64,000 nucleotides of DNA from Rhodospirillales bacterium. Lineage in GTDB: Bacteria; Pseudomonadota; Alphaproteobacteria; Acetobacterales; Acetobacteraceae. The DNA lies in NCBI GenBank assembly GCA_025352565.1, contig JANXTF010000099.1, positions 1 to 64,000 on the forward strand, read 5' to 3'. Below are positions 1 through 8,522 of this stretch, in pieces. How positions within the stretch are numbered: the first letter of the stretch is position 1; every line of letters begins with the position of its first letter. Both the position numbers and the translations under genes were made by a program. The notes beneath the pieces are model-generated. The model made no database searches. It was not told where the DNA came from and worked only from the letters and a program-made list of their open reading frames with translations.

Positions 1-1
1 G

Positions 2-637
2 GTCGGCGCCACCGCCATCGTGGTGTCCACCCAGCACGTCGAGGGCATGGAGCAAGCCGAGATCAAGCGGAAACTCTGGCCGCTGGTCGAATCGATCATG
101 CCGCGCGGCTGGATGCCGCCGGAATCGGAATTCCACTGCAACCCGACGGGCAAGTTCGTGATCGGTGGACCGGACGGCGATTGCGGCCTGACCGGGCGCA
201 AGATCATCGTCGATACCTACGGCGGTGCGGCCCCGCACGGCGGCGGCGCGTTCAGCGGCAAGGACCCCACCAAGGTCGACCGCAGCGCGGCCTACGCCTG
301 CCGCTATCTGGCGAAGAACGTGGTGGCCGCTGGCCTTGCGGATAAATGCACACTCCAGATCAGCTACGCGATCGGCGTGTCGCATCCGCTGTCGGTTTAT
401 GTCGATCTCCAGGGCAGCGGCCATGACGTGGACGAGGACAAGCTGGCCGCGACGTTGCGCGAATTGATGAACCTCTCGCCGCGCGGCATTCGCGAGCACC
501 TGAAGCTGAACAACCCGATCTATGCCATCACCTCCGCCTACGGCCATTTCGGCCGCGAGCCCGATGCGGCGAAGGGCACGTTCACGTGGGAGAAGACCGA
601 CCTCGTTCCGGCGCTGAAATCGGCGTTCAACCGCTGA
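2..637 (+). CDS. metK: S-adenosylmethionine synthetase, C-terminal part
   Basis: This enzyme makes S-adenosylmethionine from methionine and ATP in the cytosol. Only the last 211 codons are present; the start lies left of the window. The visible part carries family signatures: VVSTQH near the left edge, then the glycine-rich GGGAFSGKD loop followed by KVDRSAAY, which binds triphosphate and metal. It ends at TGA 635-637. The next gene, trmB, overlaps its 3' end, so a SAM producer and a SAM-using tRNA methyltransferase are probably cotranscribed. No riboswitch can be judged because the upstream region is missing. Confidence 0.95.
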   Translation, partial: VGATAIVVSTQHVEGMEQAEIKRKLWPLVESIMPRGWMPPESEFHCNPTGKFVIGGPDGDCGLTGRKIIVDTYGGAAPHGGGAFSGKDPTKVDRSAAYACRYLAKNVVAAGLADKCTLQISYAIGVSHPLSVYVDLQGSGHDVDEDKLAATLRELMNLSPRGIREHLKLNNPIYAITSAYGHFGREPDAAKGTFTWEKTDLVPALKSAFNR

Positions 638-1326
638 GCGACGGGCGGCGGCTGAAGCCGCCGCCCGTCCGCCTGTATGGCCGCAGCCGCGGCCATACGT
701 TGCGCCCGCGCCAGGCGGCGCTGCTCGCGGCAACCCTGCCGCGCCTGCGGTTGGCGGATTCCGAGATCGCCTCGCCCCCCCGGCCGCTCTGGCTCGAGAT
801 CGGCTTCGGCGGCGGCGAGCACGCGGTGGCGCTGGTGGCGGGGAACCCCGGCGTGACGTTGATCGCGTGCGAGGTGTTCGAAAACGGCATCTGCTCGCTG
901 CTCTCGCATCTGCTGCCGCAAGGCGACCCCGCGACCGCGAAGCTGCCGCCCAATCTGCGCGTTTGGCCCGACGACGCGCGGCCTTTGCTGAAGCGCCTGC
1001 CGGATGGGTCCGTGGACCGGCTGTTCCTGATGTTCCCGGACCCGTGGCCGAAATCCCGCCACGAAAAGCGCCGCTTCGTGCATCCCGCGATGCTGCCGGA
1101 GGTGGCGCGCGTGCTGCGGCCGGGGGGCGAGTGGCGGGTCGCGAGCGATGACCCGACGTATCAGGAGTGGGTGGCCAAAGTGCTGGCCTCGCAGGATCTG
1201 TTCGACGTGAAGCCGCCCGCGGAGGTTCGGCCGGACGGATGGCCGGGGACGCGGTATGAGGCGAAGGCGATCCGGGCCGGACGAACGCCGCGCTATTGGT
1301 GCCTGGCCAGGAAACGGCGGGACTGA
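586..1326 (+). CDS. trmB: tRNA (guanine-N7-)-methyltransferase TrmB
   Basis: TrmB methylates N7 of G46 in the tRNA variable loop, using SAM. The protein carries the family opening [15 protein letters not shown] (about residues 29-43), the SAM-binding EIGFGGGEH (71-79) and the hallmark [10 protein letters not shown] near residue 149. The start is uncertain. GTG at 586 is preceded by a GAAGGG-like ribosome site and overlaps metK by 52 bases. No other standard start lies before the conserved RLYG segment; CTG at 634 would be the only closer option. The overlap suggests translational coupling to metK. The product is 246 residues from GTG, normal for the family. Confidence 0.93.
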   Translation: MGEDRPRSGAEIGVQPLSDGRRLKPPPVRLYGRSRGHTLRPRQAALLAATLPRLRLADSEIASPPRPLWLEIGFGGGEHAVALVAGNPGVTLIACEVFENGICSLLSHLLPQGDPATAKLPPNLRVWPDDARPLLKRLPDGSVDRLFLMFPDPWPKSRHEKRRFVHPAMLPEVARVLRPGGEWRVASDDPTYQEWVAKVLASQDLFDVKPPAEVRPDGWPGTRYEAKAIRAGRTPRYWCLARKRRD

Positions 1327-1369
1327 GCGCGCTGGCCGACAAGACGCGTCCCTCGCGCCAACGCCACAC

Positions 1370-2056
1370 TCAAACTCGCCCCGCCCCCAACATGCCCACC
1401 ACCTCCCCGCTTCCCCGCACATCCCCGAACGCCTGCAGAAACGTCGCCAGCGCCGCAAGATGCGCGGCATCGGTGCGGGCCGCGTTCGCGTCCTCCACCA
1501 TCACGGTGCGGAAATCGGTCATGATCGCGTCGCGGGCCGAGCTGTCGCAGCACACATTCGTCATGCACCCCGCGATCAGCACCGTGTCGATGCCGCGGTC
1601 GCGCAATATCAGCGGCAGCGGGCTGGCGCCGGGCAGGAACGCCGACAGCCGGTATTTCGGCACCACCACATCCGACGCGGAAACATCGAGCCCCGGCCAC
1701 AGCGCATGCAGCGCGGCGCCCGGCTGAAGGGCTGCCAGGATGCGCACCGAATGTTCCGGCGTCACCATGTGATCGAAGAACATCGGCCACCCGCGCTTGT
1801 CGAAACTCGCCTGCACCCACGCGACCGTCCCGCCGGCCGCGCGCATGGCGGCCGCGAGGCGGTTCACATTCGGCACGATCGCCCGCGCCTGCGCGCATTC
1901 CGACGGCGCCCCCTCGTCCATGAACGCGCGTTGCAGATCGATCACCACCAGCGCCGTGCGTGCCGGCGCCAATGCGTCGTACACATGCGGCCGGCCCCGG
2001 CGATCGGCCGCGGCGGATGTGATCTCGTCCCCCAGCCTGGGGTGCGGCCCGGTCAT
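1370..2056 (-). CDS. Isochorismatase-like cysteine hydrolase
   Basis: A 228-residue cytosolic hydrolase of the isochorismatase/nicotinamidase superfamily. The expected catalytic triad is visible: Asp40 in VVIDLQ, Lys134 in VVPKYRLSAF and Cys169 in the TNVCC segment. Family members hydrolyse amides, carbamates or enol ethers; the substrate here cannot be read from sequence. It is the last gene of a seven-gene minus-strand run and starts 2 bases after the stop of the DMSP-lyase-like cupin. That spacing implies coupled translation and a later step in the same catabolic route. A biuret, N-carbamoyl or other small-amide substrate is equally possible. Confidence 0.85.
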   Translation of the reverse strand: MTGPHPRLGDEITSAAADRRGRPHVYDALAPARTALVVIDLQRAFMDEGAPSECAQARAIVPNVNRLAAAMRAAGGTVAWVQASFDKRGWPMFFDHMVTPEHSVRILAALQPGAALHALWPGLDVSASDVVVPKYRLSAFLPGASPLPLILRDRGIDTVLIAGCMTNVCCDSSARDAIMTDFRTVMVEDANAARTDAAHLAALATFLQAFGDVRGSGEVVGMLGAGRV

Positions 2057-2058
2057 GC

Positions 2059-2724
2059 TCACAGCAGCTCCGATTTGGCGTCGAGCCCCGCGCCGCGCCA
2101 CACATAGAGTGCCAGCAGAGGCTCGGCACCGGTGCGGGTCGCGTGCGGCAGCCAGGGGGGATGGTGCAGCACGCCGCCCGGCGGGACCGCGTGCCATCCG
2201 CCATCCTCCCGGAACCACTCCGCCGTTCCGGAAAGCGGCACATACAGCTCCTCCGCCGCGTGGCGATGGCGCCGATACAGCGTCTTCGGCCCGAGCAGCA
2301 GGAAACCGCACAGCATGTTCATGCTCGCGATCGGGCCGCGCCGGCCGATCAGCTCCGCCCAGCCGTAATTGTCGAGGAACGCCTGTCCCATTTCCGCCAC
2401 GCCGTAGGTCTGCCGCCATTCGAGGCAGAGCAGCTCCGGCGAAGCGGTCAAATGCCGCAACACGGGCAGACGCGACGGCCGCACCGCACGCGTGGGCTCC
2501 GGCGGCCAGTCATGCAGCCAATCCGCCCGATCCGGCGCAAGCACCCCACCCAGCCGTCGCCTGACCGAAATCAACAGGCCGCGCGCCGCATCCGCCGTCG
2601 CCGTGTTCAACAGATCGGCCTCGCCTTCTGGGGACTTCGCGTGCGGCGCCGCTTTCGCCTGCGCGAAGGGTGGATGGTCGACGAAACGCGCCCGGCCCGT
2701 CAAGGCCGCCGCCGGCACCCACAT
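2059..2724 (-). CDS. DMSP-lyase-like cupin (DddQ/DddL-type fold)
   Basis: A 221-residue single-domain cupin resembling the dimethylsulfoniopropionate lyase family, which cleaves DMSP to acrylate and dimethyl sulfide. The metal-site residues known from DddQ (His, Glu at +4, Tyr at +6, and a further His about 38 on, recalled from memory) are matched by His155, Glu159, Tyr161 and His194. The core motif reads RHRHAAEELY. The N-terminal half (residues 40-130) is helical, as in the family, and there is no signal peptide. It lies 4 bases after the amidohydrolase stop and 2 bases before the cysteine hydrolase start. Non-marine relatives may act on other substrates, so the fold and metal site are better supported than DMSP itself. 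Confidence 0.75.
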   Translation of the reverse strand: MWVPAAALTGRARFVDHPPFAQAKAAPHAKSPEGEADLLNTATADAARGLLISVRRRLGGVLAPDRADWLHDWPPEPTRAVRPSRLPVLRHLTASPELLCLEWRQTYGVAEMGQAFLDNYGWAELIGRRGPIASMNMLCGFLLLGPKTLYRRHRHAAEELYVPLSGTAEWFREDGGWHAVPPGGVLHHPPWLPHATRTGAEPLLALYVWRGAGLDAKSELL

Positions 2725-2728
2725 CCAC

Positions 2729-3844
2729 CTACCGGATGACCGGGTCGTGCGTGAACAGGCGCAGCGCGTTCTCGCGGAAGATCAGCCGCCGGCCGGCATC
2801 CGTCAGATAGGCGAAATGCTCGAACGCATAGGTGAGCGACTGCCGATAGGTGCAGAACCGCTCTACGTTCGGCATGTCGGACCCCCAGATGAAGCGGTCG
2901 GGGCCGAACGCATCGTGCAGGTGGCGGAATTGCCGGGCGGCGTGGCTGTAGGGATAGTCGTGCCGCCCGCCCCACGAGATCGGATAGAGCAGCTCCGGAT
3001 AGACCTGCCCGCTTCGCAGCAGCCGCACGATGACCTCCGGCAGGACCACCTTGTCGTCGGCATCCGCGTAAAGCGCGGTCGGCAGGCCATGGACCAACAC
3101 GTGGCGCAACCGCGGGTGGCGCTCCACGATCCGCTCGAGGCACGCCATCTCGTCCTCGTAGGTGCCCACTGGCGAGGCGCCGAACTGTACCCAGAAAATC
3201 GGCACGTCGAGCCGCGCCACCTCGGTCCAGAGCGGATCATAGGCAAGGTCGTCATGCAGCGGGCGATATCCGCTCGGCGACAGGCCCGCCGTGGTGAAAT
3301 ACAGCCCCGCCATGCCGAGTTGGCCGACCTGATGGCGCAGCGCGGCAAGCTGCCCGTCGTGATAGGCGTGCGCCTCGTCCAGCTGCGCCAACCCGATGAA
3401 GCGGCCGGGATGGCGTTTGCCCGCCGCCGCGAAGTCGGGTGCGAGATTGCCGTAGATGTGGTCGTTCTGCAGGATTGCCGTGGCGATCCCGGCATAGTCC
3501 ATGGCGGCGATGATCGTCTCCGCGGGCGCCGCCATGTCGGCCATGTGCGGCGGCAGGAACTGCACAAAGGTGCTCTCCCCGGCGGTCTCCCACTCGAAGC
3601 GCCCGTGCTGCCCGACGCGGAAGCCGGCCGTCTTGGCGCGTCCCGCCTCCGAAGGGTCGTCGGCGCTCCACAACGCACGCGCCGCCACGCGCGCGCCGTC
3701 GCGCAGCCGCCGGTAGGGCTGGTTGCCATGCACGTGCATGGCGCGCTGCATGTAGCGCAGATGCGTGTCCGCATCGGCGAAGCCACAGGCGCCGGCGAGG
3801 GGTGGGAAGATGTGGCAATGCCCGTCGATGATCGGAAAATCCAT
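2729..3844 (-). CDS. Amidohydrolase (PF04909-type metal hydrolase)
   Basis: A 371-residue TIM-barrel metal-dependent hydrolase or decarboxylase of the amidohydrolase-2 group. The N-terminal HxH metal motif is IIDGHCH (His9, His11). A conserved His in VLVHGLP and an Asp in WGSDMP supply the remaining ligands. Family members hydrolyse lactones and amides or decarboxylate aromatic acids; the substrate is not deducible. ATG 3844 was chosen because the protein then begins directly with the metal motif. It sits 11 bases after the permease gene and 4 bases before the cupin, within the seven-gene operon. Confidence 0.85.
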   Translation of the reverse strand: MDFPIIDGHCHIFPPLAGACGFADADTHLRYMQRAMHVHGNQPYRRLRDGARVAARALWSADDPSEAGRAKTAGFRVGQHGRFEWETAGESTFVQFLPPHMADMAAPAETIIAAMDYAGIATAILQNDHIYGNLAPDFAAAGKRHPGRFIGLAQLDEAHAYHDGQLAALRHQVGQLGMAGLYFTTAGLSPSGYRPLHDDLAYDPLWTEVARLDVPIFWVQFGASPVGTYEDEMACLERIVERHPRLRHVLVHGLPTALYADADDKVVLPEVIVRLLRSGQVYPELLYPISWGGRHDYPYSHAARQFRHLHDAFGPDRFIWGSDMPNVERFCTYRQSLTYAFEHFAYLTDAGRRLIFRENALRLFTHDPVIR

Positions 3845-3855
3845 CGGCCGCGCTC

Positions 3856-4689
3856 CTACGATGTGATGGTGTTCGGATCGAAATAGTCCCGCAGCCCGTC
3901 GCCCAGCAGGTTGAACGCCAGTACCAGCAGTGAAATCGCGATGCCCGGCGCCAGCACCAGATGCGGGGCAATCTCGATCGATTCGCGGGCCGAGGCGAGC
4001 ATGGCGCCCCATTCCGGCGCGGGCGGTTGTACGCCGAGGCCGAGGAAGCCCAGCGCCGAGCCCACCAGCACCGCCTGCCCCGCCAACAGGCTCGCCTCGA
4101 TGACGATCACGCTGACGGCGTTCGGCAGGATGTGCCGCACCATCACCCGCGAGGCGCGCATGCCGACCGCATCAGCCGCGACCACGAAATCCTCGCCGCG
4201 GAGTTCCATCACCCGCCCACGCACCAGGCGCGCCACCGGCGGGACGAAGCTCACCGTGATCGCGAATGTGAGTCCGGTGGCACTCGCTCCCACCGCCGAA
4301 GCGATCGCCACCGCCAACACGAGGCCGGGGATCGTGAGCATGAGGTCCACGAAGCCGGTGACGACCCGGTCCACCATGCCGGCGAAGCGGCCCGCGATGG
4401 CGCCGAGTGCCACGCCGCAGGACACCGCCATCGTCACCGCCGCGAGCGCGATCGCGAGCGTCGTGCGCGTGCCCACGACGATGCGCGACAGGATGTCGCG
4501 TCCCACCTGGTCGGCACCGAACCAGTGCGCGGCGGAAGGCGGTTCCATCGTTGCGAACAGGTCCTGGCCGGCCGGGTCGTACGGCGCGATCAGCGGGCCG
4601 AACAGGCCGAGCAGAACGAACAGCCCGACCAGCACGCCGCCCACGCGAAGCTGCGCGCTCGCATGTCCGGCGCGGACCCGCTCAGCCAT
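3856..4689 (-). CDS. ABC transporter permease, DppC/OppC type
   Basis: A 277-residue inner-membrane subunit of a dipeptide/nickel-class importer. It has an N-terminal membrane segment, the typical FGADQVGRDILSR stretch of DppC proteins after it, then about five more hydrophobic helices with the cytoplasmic coupling loop around RVMELRGEDFVVAA. It overlaps the upstream DppB-type gene by 8 bases, so the pair is cotranslated and should form the heterodimeric channel. No DppD/DppF ATPase gene follows, which is unusual; the ATPases must be encoded elsewhere or shared. Confidence 0.9.
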   Translation of the reverse strand: MAERVRAGHASAQLRVGGVLVGLFVLLGLFGPLIAPYDPAGQDLFATMEPPSAAHWFGADQVGRDILSRIVVGTRTTLAIALAAVTMAVSCGVALGAIAGRFAGMVDRVVTGFVDLMLTIPGLVLAVAIASAVGASATGLTFAITVSFVPPVARLVRGRVMELRGEDFVVAADAVGMRASRVMVRHILPNAVSVIVIEASLLAGQAVLVGSALGFLGLGVQPPAPEWGAMLASARESIEIAPHLVLAPGIAISLLVLAFNLLGDGLRDYFDPNTITS

Positions 4690-5602
4690 GGCGCAGTCGC
4701 GGATTCACGAACCGGTAGAGCAACTCGACGCCGAGGTTCAGCAGCAGGAAGCCGAACACGAAGAATAGCGTCACGCCCTGGATCAGCGGGTAGTCGCGCA
4801 CCGACACGCCGGTGAGCATCAGGTCACCCACGCCCGGCCAGGCGCAAAGCCGCTCGATCACGATCGAGCCGCCGAGCAGATAGCCGGCCTGCAGCCCGAT
4901 CACCGTCACGATCGGTATGGCCGCGTTGCGCAGCACGTGCCGCAGCAGCACGGTGCGCCCGCGCAGACCCTTGGCCCGCGCGGTCCGCACGTAGGCCTTG
5001 CGCAATTCCTCGATTACCAGCCCGCGCGTGAGCCGCGCCACCAGCGCGATGAGCCGGGCCGCGAGCGCCGCGGTCGGGATGACCAGCGAGAGCCCGCCCG
5101 AGAAGCCGAAGCTCGGCAGCCAGCCGAGCCGGACCGAGAACAGCGAGATCAGGATCAGCCCGAGCCAGAAATTCGGCACCGCGAGCAATGCCACTACAAC
5201 CCCCGACACGATGTGGTCCGCTGGGCCGCCCTGGCCTGCCCCGGCCACGATCCCCGCCGGAACGCCGAGCAGGATCGTCACGCCGATCGCGGACGCCATC
5301 AGCGCCAACGTCGCCGGCACCCGATCCAGCACCGGCCAGAGCGCGTTGCCGCGAAAGGTGGAGGAGTAGCCGAAATCGCCGCGCAGCAGCCCCAGCACGT
5401 GCCCGGCATATTGCGTGAGCAGCGGCTGATCCAGGCCGAGCCGGTGGCGCATCGCCTCGATCTCGGCCTGGTTGGCCATGGCACCCGCGGCCATGGCCGC
5501 CTCATCGCCGGGCACCGACTTGAAGATCACGAACAGGATCGTGACCACGCCGAGAGCGACCAGCGGCATCGCCGCCAGGCGTTCAAGCAAGAGTCGGAGC
5601 AT
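4682..5602 (-). CDS. ABC transporter permease, DppB/OppB type
   Basis: A 306-residue membrane protein with the classic DppB start: a short basic end, a long hydrophobic helix, then SVPGDEA. Further helices and the coupling-loop segment EELRKAYVRTARAKGL follow. It forms the import channel with the DppC-type protein encoded immediately downstream. The gene follows the periplasmic binding protein by 16 bases, giving the usual A-B-C order of dipeptide-type transporters. In this operon the cargo is probably the compound attacked by the neighbouring enzymes; dipeptides as such are less likely. Confidence 0.92.
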   Translation of the reverse strand: MLRLLLERLAAMPLVALGVVTILFVIFKSVPGDEAAMAAGAMANQAEIEAMRHRLGLDQPLLTQYAGHVLGLLRGDFGYSSTFRGNALWPVLDRVPATLALMASAIGVTILLGVPAGIVAGAGQGGPADHIVSGVVVALLAVPNFWLGLILISLFSVRLGWLPSFGFSGGLSLVIPTAALAARLIALVARLTRGLVIEELRKAYVRTARAKGLRGRTVLLRHVLRNAAIPIVTVIGLQAGYLLGGSIVIERLCAWPGVGDLMLTGVSVRDYPLIQGVTLFFVFGFLLLNLGVELLYRFVNPRLRHG

Positions 5603-5618
5603 CGGCCCGGGCCGTCGG

Positions 5619-7205
5619 CTACACCTTGGCGTGGCGCAGCGAGGTGAACACGATCGGCCACAATTCGACGCCGCTCACGCCCTTGCGCACCGCGGTGACG
5701 TTCTCGTTGACCTGAAGCCACAGGTAGGGCGCGTCCGCCCAGATCAGCCGCTGCGCCTGCGCGAGCGCCTCCAGGCGGCCGGCTTCGTCGGGGTTGGTGT
5801 TCGCGTCGCGCAGCGCCGCGTCGACGCGGTCGTTGCGGTAGCGTCCGATGTTCCACACGTCAGGCCGCGCCGCATCGTCCCGGTTGGACTTGAACAGCGA
5901 TTCCAGATGGTAAAGTGCCGCGGCGTTCGACGGGTTGAAGCCGAACATCGCAAGGTCCCAGCTCGCCTTCGCGCGGTCCTGGCGCAGCACGTCGAAATAC
6001 GCGCCGCGCTCGACCTTCTGGATCGCGACGTCGACACCGACCTGCTTGAGCGAGGCCGCGACGATCTCGGCGGTCGCGATGTCGCCCGGGAACAGGCCGT
6101 CGGGCACGATCAGGCTGAGCCTGAGCGCGCTGCCGTCTTTCGCCAGCATCCCGCCGGCATCCGGTTTGTATCCAGCCTCGGCCAGCAGCGCCCGCGCCTT
6201 TACCTGATCGAACACCGACGCCCCGACGCTGACATGGGCGGCGGTGTCGAAGGCGAGCGGCGAGTCCGGCGCCTTGGCGAAGCCGAAGAACACGCGACTC
6301 GCGATCGCCTCGACCGGCACTGCGAGGTTGAGCGCCTGGCGGACCCTCACATCGCCCAACCGCTCATGGACGAAATTCATGGCGATCCCGATCGGGCGCA
6401 GACCGGCGCGCCTGAGGATCTGGATGTTGGGCTCGCGGGCGAGAGACTGCACCAGTTGCACGGGCACCGCGTCGATGACGTCGACGGCGCCGGTGCGCAA
6501 CGCGCTGATCCGCGTCGCCGCCTCGGGGATGGAGCGGAACACCAGGCGCTCCGCGCCCGGCTTGGCGCCCCAATACCGGTCGAACCGTTTCAGCACCAGC
6601 TCCTGCCCGGGCCTGAAACTTTCCAGCATGTACGGGCCGGCGCCCACGGGATTCTGCACGACGCCCGCCTCGCCGTATTTGGCGATCGCCGCCGGCGAGA
6701 CGATGGCGCCCGAGCCGTGGGCGAGCGAGTTCGGAAGCTGCGCGAAGGGCGCCTCGGTGCGGAGCACGACGGTGCCCGCATCGGGTGTTTCGACAGCCGC
6801 GATCGGGTCCCAAAGCGGCCGATTCGTCGTGTTGCGCTTCTTGTCCATCATCCGCTCGATGCTGAACCGGACCGCCGCGGCATCCACCGGCGTGCCGTCG
6901 TGGAACATCACGCCCGGCCGCAGCTTCAGCACCATCGACTTCAGATCGCGGGCCATCTCGAACGAGACCGCCAGCTCCGGCACGATCTTCATGTCGGCGT
7001 CGAAATCGAGCAGCCGGTCGTAGATGCACAGGGCAGCCTCGTAGCCGGCCGGGTAGCCCGAGAACGCTCCGGACGCGGAATCCAGCGTCAGGACCGCGGT
7101 GCTCTGCCCGAAGGTGATGGTGTCGGACGGGGCCTGGGCTTGTGCGCCGCCGCCGCCCACCGCGGAGATGGCGGCCGCGGCGATCAGGAATTCTCGGCGA
7201 TCCAT
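5619..7205 (-). CDS. Extracellular solute-binding protein, family 5 (dipeptide/nickel type)
   Basis: A 528-residue periplasmic binding protein for the adjacent DppBC-type permease. The N-terminus MDRREFLIAAAAIS has the RR-x-F-L pattern of a Tat signal, followed by an alanine/glycine-rich stretch and an AQA cleavage site near residue 23. The mature part shows the family-5 pattern: MVLKLRPGVMFHDGTPVDA, VQNPVGAGPYMLES and FVHERLGDVRVRQALNLAV. Start ATG 7205 was preferred over an upstream in-frame start because the signal peptide begins there. It lies 11 bases after the desulfhydrase-like gene. The ligand is unknown. Confidence 0.92.
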   Translation of the reverse strand: MDRREFLIAAAAISAVGGGGAQAQAPSDTITFGQSTAVLTLDSASGAFSGYPAGYEAALCIYDRLLDFDADMKIVPELAVSFEMARDLKSMVLKLRPGVMFHDGTPVDAAAVRFSIERMMDKKRNTTNRPLWDPIAAVETPDAGTVVLRTEAPFAQLPNSLAHGSGAIVSPAAIAKYGEAGVVQNPVGAGPYMLESFRPGQELVLKRFDRYWGAKPGAERLVFRSIPEAATRISALRTGAVDVIDAVPVQLVQSLAREPNIQILRRAGLRPIGIAMNFVHERLGDVRVRQALNLAVPVEAIASRVFFGFAKAPDSPLAFDTAAHVSVGASVFDQVKARALLAEAGYKPDAGGMLAKDGSALRLSLIVPDGLFPGDIATAEIVAASLKQVGVDVAIQKVERGAYFDVLRQDRAKASWDLAMFGFNPSNAAALYHLESLFKSNRDDAARPDVWNIGRYRNDRVDAALRDANTNPDEAGRLEALAQAQRLIWADAPYLWLQVNENVTAVRKGVSGVELWPIVFTSLRHAKV

Positions 7206-7216
7206 GGCAGGCTCCC

Positions 7217-8254
7217 TCAAATGGCACGGGCGACGAGCGGCGCTTCGCCGACCCACAGATCGCCCCAGGTGAAGTTGGCGGGGCTACCCCCGGTATGCAC
7301 GAAGACGACGACATCTTCCTTGCCGAACCGGCCCTCGCGCAGATGCGCGACCATCCCGGCCGCCGCCTTGCCGGTGTACACGGGATCGAGGATCACGCCC
7401 TCCTGTCGCGCGAACAGCCGGACGGCTTCGGTTCCGGCGTCGGATGGCACGCCGTAGCGTTCTCCCACAAAGCCACCGAAATTGACGATGTCGGCCTCGG
7501 ACACACGCAGATCGAGGCCGAGCGCCTCGGCGGAGGCGTTGGCGATGGCAGCGGCGCGCGACGGCACGTCGAACTCGTTCGTCGCGGTGACGCAATGCAC
7601 CGCGAAGTCCAGGCCGGTGAGCTTTTGCGCGAGGACGAGCCCCGCCTGTCCCTTGCCGCTGGACGACATGTAGAAGCAGGTCGGCTCCGCGCCTTCGGCC
7701 TCGAGCTGCTCCAGCATTTCGAGCGTGGTCTCGAGGTAGGCCACCGCCGAGGCGATGTCGAACATGGGGTTGTCGTTGAGGATGTGCGGACGGCCGCCCT
7801 CCGCGCGAACCTGTGCCGCCAGCGCGTCGAGCATCGACCGCTGCTCGTGCCGGTTGGGCGCAAAATGAACCTCGGCGCCAAGCAGGTAATCCATCAGCAG
7901 ATTGCCCTGGATGACGTTCGGCTTGGCGCCTTCGAGCACAAGGATGGTCCGCAGCCCGAGTTTGTTGCAGGCACCGACGGTCTGGCGTGCCGAGTTGGAT
8001 TGCAGGTCCAGCCCGACGATGACCGTGTCGGGATTCTCCGCCATCGTCCGCGCCAGGCGGAATTCGAGGTTGCGCAGCTTGTTGCCGCCGAGTGCCAGGC
8101 TGGTGAGGTCGTCTCGCTTGATGAAGATTTGCGGCCCCTCGTCGCCGCACAGCGCGCGGGCGAGGTTCGGTGCCGACGTCATCGGGGTCGGCTTGACGAT
8201 GAGATCCACGCGGGGAATGCGGGCGATATGCTCGCGAATGAGGTCGAAATTCAT
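7217..8254 (-). CDS. D-cysteine desulfhydrase-like PLP enzyme (ACC deaminase family)
   Basis: A 345-residue fold-type II PLP enzyme. Lys59 in LGGNKLRNLEF is the expected PLP lysine. Two positions separate ACC deaminases from D-cysteine desulfhydrases. Where deaminases carry Glu after the active-site Tyr, this protein has Thr294 (PVYTGKA). Where they carry Leu, it has Thr321 (VHTGGSP). Both favour desulfhydrase-type chemistry: release of sulfide, pyruvate and ammonia from D-cysteine or a related S-amino acid. Cysteate sulfo-lyase CuyA belongs to the same superfamily and cannot be excluded. It is the first gene of the seven-gene operon. ATG 8254 is preferred; 8290 and 8272 are in-frame alternatives. 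Confidence 0.82.
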   Translation of the reverse strand: MNFDLIREHIARIPRVDLIVKPTPMTSAPNLARALCGDEGPQIFIKRDDLTSLALGGNKLRNLEFRLARTMAENPDTVIVGLDLQSNSARQTVGACNKLGLRTILVLEGAKPNVIQGNLLMDYLLGAEVHFAPNRHEQRSMLDALAAQVRAEGGRPHILNDNPMFDIASAVAYLETTLEMLEQLEAEGAEPTCFYMSSSGKGQAGLVLAQKLTGLDFAVHCVTATNEFDVPSRAAAIANASAEALGLDLRVSEADIVNFGGFVGERYGVPSDAGTEAVRLFARQEGVILDPVYTGKAAAGMVAHLREGRFGKEDVVVFVHTGGSPANFTWGDLWVGEAPLVARAI

Positions 8255-8522
8255 GCCCCGGCCGCCTGCCATTTTACCGCGCGAGACCACTTTCCCGCAG
8301 GTTCACTCAGCTGACCCCACTACAGCGAGCAGACCGACCGGCTGTCAACCGATGCGCCCTGGGCCGGCGGCATCGACGCATCAAAATCGTTGACACGTTC
8401 CAAATCCACGCGGTCAATCGACATCGACCCGCGGCCATCTGGAATTTTATGCGCGGCGAAGCGCTGGCGGCGCTGCGAGACGAAATGCCCGATCAGGCCG
8501 AAACGATCTCTGGGGAGCGAAC

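Noticed and set aside
7217-8254. ACC deaminase naming
   Set aside because: The Glu and Leu diagnostic of ACC deaminases are both Thr here.
8390-8440. Sigma-70 promoter ahead of the sulfonate-type binding protein
   Set aside because: TTGACA is present, but the sequence 17 bases on (GTCAAT) is a poor -10.
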